Source: an uncultured Bacillota bacterium
Lineage (GTDB): Bacteria; Bacillota; Clostridia; Peptostreptococcales; Anaerovoracaceae
Assembly: GCA_946545145.1 (NCBI GenBank)
Contig: CAMNNG010000033.1
Location: 1-11,669, forward strand
Reading direction: 5' to 3'
DNA length: 11,669 bases
Shown: in pieces, positions 6,119-11,669 of the stretch
Numbering within the stretch: position 1 is the stretch's first letter
Layout of the letters: each line of letters starts with the position of its first letter
The notes under the pieces: generated by a model
Database searches by the model: none
What the model saw: only the letters and a program-made list of their open reading frames with translations
What the model was told of the DNA's origin: nothing
Translations under genes and position numbers: made by a program

Positions 6119-8041
6119 CTACAGCAGGTTCCTTTTGTATTTTCCATACAGCGCGGACAGTTCTTCCATCTTCTGCTGCATCTCTATCTGAAGATCCGAA
6201 GCCTTGTCATAGTCCTCCGAATCAAGAGCGTCTTTGATCTTAGTAAGCAGGCACGGGTTTTTCAGCGTGCTCTTGCCGATCTCTTTTCTGAGCTCGTTGA
6301 CCTCGCTCCACATCATGTCGTCGTAGTCGTTGCCCTCGCCCGGCTCGTGGAGTCTTTTCATCTTCCTGAGTTCTTCCATAACGTTCGGGACGATACGGTC
6401 GTGGAGCTCTGTTCTCCACTGAGCGATTATGGCTTCATGGTAGGAGTCTATCGTGATCTCGCTCATTACGCCGCCGCGCTCGAATATCTTCGTGTGTTCG
6501 TTCTGTCTGTTGAAGAAGCAGATATTCTCCCAGACGTTCCTCGGAGCGACTCCGAAGTACTTGTCTCTTTCTTCCTGCGTGTAGTCATTGAACACGTGCT
6601 TTTCGCTTCTGTATATCCTGTTGGTGTCCAGATAGAAGTCTTCCTGTCCGTACTCCTTGGATATCGATGCCTCGAGCTCTTTCGACGTCTTTCCCGCTTC
6701 GAGCACCGCCTTGACGCCGTCGAGCATCGCCATGTAGGCGCTGGCGTATACCAGATAGGTGTTGCTCTTCGGGTTCGGCGATCTGAGCTCGAACCTCGTA
6801 GCCATCGGCTCGTTGATGTCTCTGATCAGACCGATGAGGATCGTCCTGTTTCTGGACGGAGCCGTCACCGAGTGACCGAGGGATGTAACGACGCAGACAG
6901 GGGCCTCGAATCCGGGCTTGAGCCTGTTGAAAGCGTCGTTGTTCCACGAGACGAACGGACTGATTATATCATAGTTTTTCAAAATTCCCATCAGAGATCC
7001 GTAGCCGAGCGGGCTCATGTAGTCCTTCTTCGGATCTACGGCGGTGAAGAGGTTGACCATCCTGCCGTCCTTCAGCTTCGCAGCGACTCCGATATGGGTG
7101 TGCTCGCCGTTTCCGGCAACGCCCGGCATCGGCTTGGCGTTGAACGTTACCTCGAGGCCGTACATGCGGAACACGTCTCTTACGACGTACTTGACCATGT
7201 TCTCATTGTCGGCCGCCTGCAGCGAGTCCGAATATTTCCAGTCGATCTCGAGCTGCTCCATTACGTGGTTGTAGTGGCCCGTAGCGTCCATGCCGGCCTT
7301 TGCTCCGCCGACCTCTTTGTGTCCCATCTCGACACCGAAGCCGTATTTGTCGAGTATGAGAAGCGTCCTTTCGAGGCTGCTTCTTACGGCTCCGACCGTC
7401 CTCTTCCAATACTGCTCTTTGAGGCCCTGCGCCGTCTGGAGCGTCATCTTGTCGACTTCATCCTCCGGCGTCTTGACCCAGAACTCGAGCTCCGTAGCTC
7501 CGGTCAGGACGAGTTCTTCGATATCGTCCGCACTGTCTATCGGAAGTTCTTCGAATACGTAAGGATTCTCTTCGAGGAGCTTCATCAGACCCGAAGTAAA
7601 AGTATTGATGCTGTTCTTGAGGACTACCCTCGCTCCGACCTCTGCCACATCATCATGCAGCAGGAAGGCCGGTATCCTCAGAGTTCCTATCGGAAGACCC
7701 GTCTTCGTATCTATGTGCTTGAGGTTATGATCCACGAACCAGTTGACGTTCGGATCCGGGATGATGTCTACCTTGGCGTTGTTCAGATCAGCGATCTTCG
7801 GCAGCACTACCGATGAACCGTCTGTCTGAACGCCGTGAGCCATCAGCTTGTCGTAATCCTTGAGGAACAGATCTACAGGGATCTTCTCGTCCGTGTCGTG
7901 ACCGCCGATATCTATGCCGACGATCGATACGAACCTGACCTCCGGATGCTCTGCCAGGATCGCCGCAAGATCCTCCTTGCCGTGCTTTTCCGGCGGGATC
8001 GTATAAAGCATTTTGTCCAAGTCAAAATCAAACAGTACCAT
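6119..8041 (-). CDS. glnA: Glutamine synthetase, divergent long form
   Basis: This is predicted to make glutamine from glutamate, ammonia and ATP. Residues 34-122 resemble the N-terminal beta-grasp domain. The catalytic part shows GATELEFW (181-188, metal Glu), VEMGHKEVGGAKAGMD (237-252, in place of the usual HHEVA-type stretch), GNGEHTHIG (310-318, metal His), NRTILIGLIRD (398-408) and RFELRSPNPKSNTYL (416-430, substrate Arg). At 640 residues it is well above the 440-470 of ordinary type I and below the roughly 700 of type III. About 190 residues of charged, helical sequence follow the catalytic core. The NLYDL-type adenylylation tyrosine site is not seen. The ATG at 8041 was chosen over an in-frame GTG at 8047 because AAGGAAG (8049-8055) is better spaced to it. 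It starts 16 nt after the UPF0182 gene. A related gamma-glutamyl ligase function is possible but less likely. Confidence 0.85.
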   Translation of the reverse strand: MVLFDFDLDKMLYTIPPEKHGKEDLAAILAEHPEVRFVSIVGIDIGGHDTDEKIPVDLFLKDYDKLMAHGVQTDGSSVVLPKIADLNNAKVDIIPDPNVNWFVDHNLKHIDTKTGLPIGTLRIPAFLLHDDVAEVGARVVLKNSINTFTSGLMKLLEENPYVFEELPIDSADDIEELVLTGATELEFWVKTPEDEVDKMTLQTAQGLKEQYWKRTVGAVRSSLERTLLILDKYGFGVEMGHKEVGGAKAGMDATGHYNHVMEQLEIDWKYSDSLQAADNENMVKYVVRDVFRMYGLEVTFNAKPMPGVAGNGEHTHIGVAAKLKDGRMVNLFTAVDPKKDYMSPLGYGSLMGILKNYDIISPFVSWNNDAFNRLKPGFEAPVCVVTSLGHSVTAPSRNRTILIGLIRDINEPMATRFELRSPNPKSNTYLVYASAYMAMLDGVKAVLEAGKTSKELEASISKEYGQEDFYLDTNRIYRSEKHVFNDYTQEERDKYFGVAPRNVWENICFFNRQNEHTKIFERGGVMSEITIDSYHEAIIAQWRTELHDRIVPNVMEELRKMKRLHEPGEGNDYDDMMWSEVNELRKEIGKSTLKNPCLLTKIKDALDSEDYDKASDLQIEMQQKMEELSALYGKYKRNLL

Positions 8042-8057
8042 ATTCACACTTCCTTCT

Positions 8058-11006
8058 TTATTTTCCAAGCTTGTTGAGATAATTCTCAAGCTCGTCCATA
8101 TGCTTACCGTACTCTGCCCAGTCGCCCTGCTTCATGGCAGCCTGCGCGTCATCGTAAGCCTTCTGCGCCTTCTCTATAAGCTCGCTCTGCGTCAGAGTAT
8201 CCTGCTTCTTCGCGTCACCACCTGCCTGAGAAGCAGAGCTGTTTGAACCGCTGTACTTGTCGCCGCTTCCCTCGCCGAACAGTTTGTCGAGGGCCTCGGC
8301 CAGCGTGGGCTCGTAAGCTATCTGATCGCCGTAAGCGACTATGACTCTCTTGACCTCCGGGATCGACGAATTCGTCGCTTCCAGATATACCGGCTCGACG
8401 TAGAGCAGCGAGTCCTCTATCGGCAGCACGAACATGTTGCCTCTGCTGTAGTCCGAACCCGCGGAGTTCCACAGCGAGAATTCCTTCGATATCTCTGTGC
8501 TCTGGTCTATCTGAGCCTCTATCTGCATAGGTCCGTACGTGACCTTGCTCTTCGGCAGTTTGTAGAGGACGAGCTCTCCGTAATGCTCACCGTCACTTCT
8601 CGCCATCAGAAGACCGGTCAGGTTCTTCTTGTCCTTCGGCGTGTACGGGATGGTGCTTACGAACTCTTCCTGCTTTTCGCCCGGGAGGTTCAGGATGTAG
8701 TAATGCGGCTCCATCGCGACCTCTTCGGTACCGTATATCTCATTCGAGATGTCCCACATGTCCTCGTTCTGATAGAAGACCTTGACATCGTTCATGTGGT
8801 AGCGTCTGTATACCTTCGACTGCGTCTCGAACATCTTGTTCGGATAACGGATATGCTCTTTGATGCCTTCCGGCATCTCATCCATGTCCTTGAAGAGTTT
8901 CGGGTAGATCTTCTGCATCGTCTTCGCTATCGGGTCGGTGTCGTCGACGACATAGTAGTCGACGTTTCCGTTGTAAGCATCTATGACGACCTTGACGGAG
9001 TTTCTGATGTAGTTCGTCCACTCGTCTTCATCATACGGCTCCGAATACGGGAAGCGTGTGCTAGTCGTATACGCGTCTATGATCCAGTAGAGTTTGCCGC
9101 CCGTCGTGCACATGTAGAAGTCCTTGTCGTACTCGAGGTACGGCATGATCTTGTTGACACGGTCTACTACGTTCCTTCTGATGACGATCCTCGAGTTGCT
9201 GTTGATGTTCGAGGATACGAGGATCTTGAGGCTGTGCTCTCTGGCGGCGAACATTATCCTGTTGAAGAGGTTCATCTTGATGCCTGCAGCGCCTTCGTAC
9301 TTCGTGTACTTGTTCGAGTCGCCGTCAGGATAGTCGAACTCTTCCTCGTCCGTATTGACGATGATGTATTCATCAGTCTTCTCGCCGAAGTAGATCTCCG
9401 GTCTGTCGATCTTGATCTCTTTGACGCTCGACTCGGGCGGGATGTTCTTGATCAGCATGTCGGGCTGGCCGCTTGCTGTAATCTGGTCTACCCTCGACAT
9501 CGTGATGCCGTAGCCGTGCGTGTATTTCAGGTGGCGGTTCAGCCACGTCTCCGAGATCTTGGTCTCGTCGATCTCACGCGGCGAAAGGAATGTCTGCGTG
9601 TATTCACCGTTGACGTTGTATCTGTCTACATCGACCTCGCTGAAGTCGTAGTACTGCCTGATGCTCTGCGTCTGGTTGTAGAACTTCTTCGTCGGCGTGT
9701 AGTCGTTGATCCTGATATTCGATATCGTCGGATCGTTGTTCTTGATATCTTCGCTCGTCAGGTCGGCGTCGGCCGAGAATTTCTTCGTGACCACGTCATT
9801 GAGAGCATAAGCATGCTGCGTATACTCGATGTTCCTGTCGAGGTATTTGCTTTCCTTGTTGATCTCGTCCGGAGATACGACGAAGTTCTGGACGACTGCT
9901 CCGACTCCGGATCCCACAAAGCTCACCAGTATCATGATGACCGGGATCAGGGCTATAGTCTTCAGCTTGTGCCTCTTCACTCCGATGATCACCGACACAG
10001 CGCCGAGCACCGAAAGCACCATCATGATCCTGTAGATCCACAGTGTGATGTGAACGTCCGTGAAGCCCGCGCCGTAGACGACGCCTCTGTGAGCGTAGAG
10101 AAGCTCGTACTGTTTGAGGAAGAAGTGCACTCCCACCATCAGGAACAGCACGATGCCGAGTATTATCAGCTGTTTGGATGCTATAGTAAGCAGACTCTTC
10201 AGGTTGTCTGAATCCAGATCCCTCTTCGCCGGGCGCATCTTTTTCTTCGCCTGGCCGGTGAACTTTCCGAAGAGATCACCGATATCGCCGAAGCCGCCTC
10301 CGTCCGCGAACGGATCGTGGCTGTAGGGATTGTCGTTTACATTTGAGTAAGCGTCCTGAGCACGGTCGAACTCATCGCGGTCATCAAAGTCCGGTCCCTG
10401 CGCTTCTTCGAATATCTGCGGACGCCTCGTTCCCATCAGCAGCATGTAGTACACGAACGTGAACGCGATCAACAGCACGATGATCAGTATCACGAGATCG
10501 TTGACCGTGTTGATGAAGTCAAGCTTGAACGTGTAGAACGAGATGTCGTGCCCGAACAGCGGGTCCTTCAGATCGAACTTCGAGCTGTTCGCGAACTGCA
10601 GCGACTGGAACCATATCGAGTTCACCGCAAAGTATGTGACTATAAGAGAAGCGACTGCAGCAAGCACCCATGATATCCTGTTGACAGCCTTGCTGTGGTC
10701 GGGCGTGCTGGACTCGATCTTCTTGTAGTAGTTGACTTTTATGAACTTGAAATAGATGTAAGAAAGCAGCATCAACACGATGAAGAGAGGTATACCTATC
10801 TTGAGCTGTGTGAATAGCTGCTTGAAAAATACGCTTACGTAACCGAGTTCCTTGAACCATAGATAGTCGGTTATGAATCCAATGAGACCGCCAAAAACAG
10901 CGACAAGGACTACCAGCACCACTAAGAGTCCCGTCAGTCCTAACCTGCGTCCGTTCTTGCCCTTTTCGCTTTTGTCTCTCTTTCTTTCTCTGCGTTTCAG
11001 TTTCAA
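8058..11006 (-). CDS. UPF0182 family polytopic membrane protein
   Basis: The family has no established function. The 982-residue protein starts with a basic cytoplasmic tail, then seven predicted membrane helices at about 22-46, 68-90, 111-133, 167-191, 272-297, 320-343 and 350-374. Family hallmarks include DPLFGHDISFYTFKLDF (148-164) and VSPDEINKESKYLDRNIEYT (377-396). A large, probably extracytoplasmic domain fills about 375-910. A short helical tail after a Ser/Gly/Ala linker is typical of family C-termini. Between helices 4 and 5 is a long acidic, Gly-rich loop (about 200-262, with NPYSHDPFADGGGFGD) followed by a lysine-rich stretch. The start is TTG, supported by CAGGAG 8 nt upstream, with no ATG nearby. 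It lies 17 nt after the membrane-anchored gene and 16 nt before the glutamine synthetase gene, so it sits mid-operon. Confidence 0.9.
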   Translation of the reverse strand: MKLKRRERKRDKSEKGKNGRRLGLTGLLVVLVVLVAVFGGLIGFITDYLWFKELGYVSVFFKQLFTQLKIGIPLFIVLMLLSYIYFKFIKVNYYKKIESSTPDHSKAVNRISWVLAAVASLIVTYFAVNSIWFQSLQFANSSKFDLKDPLFGHDISFYTFKLDFINTVNDLVILIIVLLIAFTFVYYMLLMGTRRPQIFEEAQGPDFDDRDEFDRAQDAYSNVNDNPYSHDPFADGGGFGDIGDLFGKFTGQAKKKMRPAKRDLDSDNLKSLLTIASKQLIILGIVLFLMVGVHFFLKQYELLYAHRGVVYGAGFTDVHITLWIYRIMMVLSVLGAVSVIIGVKRHKLKTIALIPVIMILVSFVGSGVGAVVQNFVVSPDEINKESKYLDRNIEYTQHAYALNDVVTKKFSADADLTSEDIKNNDPTISNIRINDYTPTKKFYNQTQSIRQYYDFSEVDVDRYNVNGEYTQTFLSPREIDETKISETWLNRHLKYTHGYGITMSRVDQITASGQPDMLIKNIPPESSVKEIKIDRPEIYFGEKTDEYIIVNTDEEEFDYPDGDSNKYTKYEGAAGIKMNLFNRIMFAAREHSLKILVSSNINSNSRIVIRRNVVDRVNKIMPYLEYDKDFYMCTTGGKLYWIIDAYTTSTRFPYSEPYDEDEWTNYIRNSVKVVIDAYNGNVDYYVVDDTDPIAKTMQKIYPKLFKDMDEMPEGIKEHIRYPNKMFETQSKVYRRYHMNDVKVFYQNEDMWDISNEIYGTEEVAMEPHYYILNLPGEKQEEFVSTIPYTPKDKKNLTGLLMARSDGEHYGELVLYKLPKSKVTYGPMQIEAQIDQSTEISKEFSLWNSAGSDYSRGNMFVLPIEDSLLYVEPVYLEATNSSIPEVKRVIVAYGDQIAYEPTLAEALDKLFGEGSGDKYSGSNSSASQAGGDAKKQDTLTQSELIEKAQKAYDDAQAAMKQGDWAEYGKHMDELENYLNKLGK

Positions 11007-11014
11007 AATATTAT

Positions 11015-11020
11015 CTCCTG
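11015..11020 (-). promoter_or_regulatory. Ribosome binding site deciding the TTG start of the UPF0182 gene
   Basis: CAGGAG on the minus strand sits 8 nt before the TTG at 11006. No in-frame ATG occurs near the family N-terminus, so this site fixes the start. It falls just after the TAG stop of the upstream gene (11024-11026). Confidence 0.75.
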
Positions 11021-11023
11021 CCT

Positions 11024-11669
11024 CTAAAGTATCTCTTCTGCAGTGACTTTCATTTTTGCACCGTCGGCCTCAAGCGTCAGGATCTTCTCTGTGACCTTCG
11101 TCTTCTCCTCACGCACCCATACGGCGTAGTCCCCGTCTGCAGTCTGACGGATCTTTCCGAATGTAAGGCTCTTCATCGGTTCATATGTCGATGTCGAGAG
11201 AACAGCCTCCGTTGCCGCGCGGAGCTCCGTTCCGTCCTTGATATAGTCCAGGACCTTCAGGTCGCCGTTCTGGTCCATCGCCTGCATCCTTGATTCGTAA
11301 GCGATTACCGTTCCGACGACAGTCTCATCGACGTAGTGGAACGTCCCGTCTTTTTCTTTGAACAGGACGTTGTCCTCTATCTTTTCTGTTCCTGTCATGC
11401 CTTTCGCCTTCCAGGAACTGTCGTATTTGATCACTTCGATCTCTTCGCCGTAGTTCTTGTCGAGCTGCGTCTGGATGACCCCGTTGAGGTCTCCGTCGTA
11501 CTCGGTCCTGTCCATGGCCGCAGCCGTCGGGACAGCCGTATTGCTGTCAGCCATGAATCCCGGAACGAAGAACTTCAGTCCGATAAGCACGAGCAGCGCC
11601 ACCAGTATCAGCGACAGTATTACGATCGCAATAGTTCCGCCCTTGCCTGAGGACGGCTCTTTCTTTTCG
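11024..11669 (-). CDS. Single-pass membrane-anchored hypothetical protein, N-terminus cut by the window edge
   Basis: I do not recognise this family. The frame stays open to the right edge. A GTG at 11602 lies in the middle of the membrane helix, so it is not the real start. The visible part begins with a hydrophilic, Gly/Lys-rich cytoplasmic segment (EKKEPSSGKGG). One hydrophobic helix follows (TIAIVILSLILVALLVLIGL), then about 180 residues of soluble, mixed alpha/beta sequence predicted outside the cell, ending VTAEEIL. There is no lipobox cysteine. The soluble part has repeated strand-like segments (ADGDYAVWVREEKTKV, ILTLEADGAKMKV), which could suit a small binding or scaffold domain. The stop lies 17 nt before the UPF0182 start, so the two are probably expressed together, and both expose large domains outside the membrane. 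A shared envelope role is only inferred. Confidence 0.75.
   Translation of the reverse strand, partial: EKKEPSSGKGGTIAIVILSLILVALLVLIGLKFFVPGFMADSNTAVPTAAAMDRTEYDGDLNGVIQTQLDKNYGEEIEVIKYDSSWKAKGMTGTEKIEDNVLFKEKDGTFHYVDETVVGTVIAYESRMQAMDQNGDLKVLDYIKDGTELRAATEAVLSTSTYEPMKSLTFGKIRQTADGDYAVWVREEKTKVTEKILTLEADGAKMKVTAEEIL

Noticed and set aside
6089..7816. Plus-strand frame of 575 codons opposite the glutamine synthetase
   Set aside because: It is antisense to a gene with clear catalytic motifs, and its own translation shows no recognisable domain.
8583..10211. Plus-strand frame of 542 codons opposite the UPF0182 gene
   Set aside because: Its composition (Val/Arg/Leu-rich) is that of an antisense shadow, and no domain is seen.

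Overview
The window most likely comes from an anaerobic Bacillota of the class Clostridia with medium GC content. This is inferred from Gram-positive style ribosome binding sites (AGGAG, GGAG), a UPF0182 membrane protein, an aminotransferase-fold Orn/Lys/Arg decarboxylase of the short type, and a PutP-type sodium symporter. No rRNA, tRNA or CRISPR array was found, and the genus cannot be named from the sequence alone.

Layout. Positions 1-321 hold no convincing gene. They contain a roughly 265-bp AT-rich unit bounded by imperfect inverted repeats, with a strong GC-rich hairpin inside, which looks like a small non-autonomous mobile element. Next on the minus strand is a short A24-type prepilin peptidase (322-831). 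Its upstream region carries five imperfect 15-bp tandem repeats and a perfect 14-bp-arm palindrome that overlaps a likely promoter. A TetR-family regulator (1036-1626, minus) follows. It is divergent from a sodium/proline symporter gene, putP (1826-3340, plus), and the 199-bp intergenic region contains candidate promoters and operators for both. A bidirectional terminator (3381-3408) separates putP from the convergent genes to its right.

The rest (3431-11669) is one tightly spaced minus-strand run. In transcription order it is a membrane-anchored protein cut by the right edge, a UPF0182 polytopic membrane protein (TTG start), a 640-residue divergent glutamine synthetase, seryl-tRNA synthetase (serS), and a PLP-dependent Orn/Lys/Arg decarboxylase. 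Gaps are 17, 16, 45 and 9 nt, so co-transcription from a promoter beyond the right edge is likely, ending at the 3381-3408 hairpin. Apart from the general theme of amino acid supply and use (proline uptake, glutamine synthesis, serine charging, decarboxylation), no single pathway joins the genes.

The genes are mostly recognisable families. The less ordinary signals are the element at the left edge, the repeat and palindrome control region of the peptidase, the tetR/putP control region, the three hydrophilic insertions in the decarboxylase, and the long C-terminal extension of the glutamine synthetase. No clear undescribed multi-gene system is visible.
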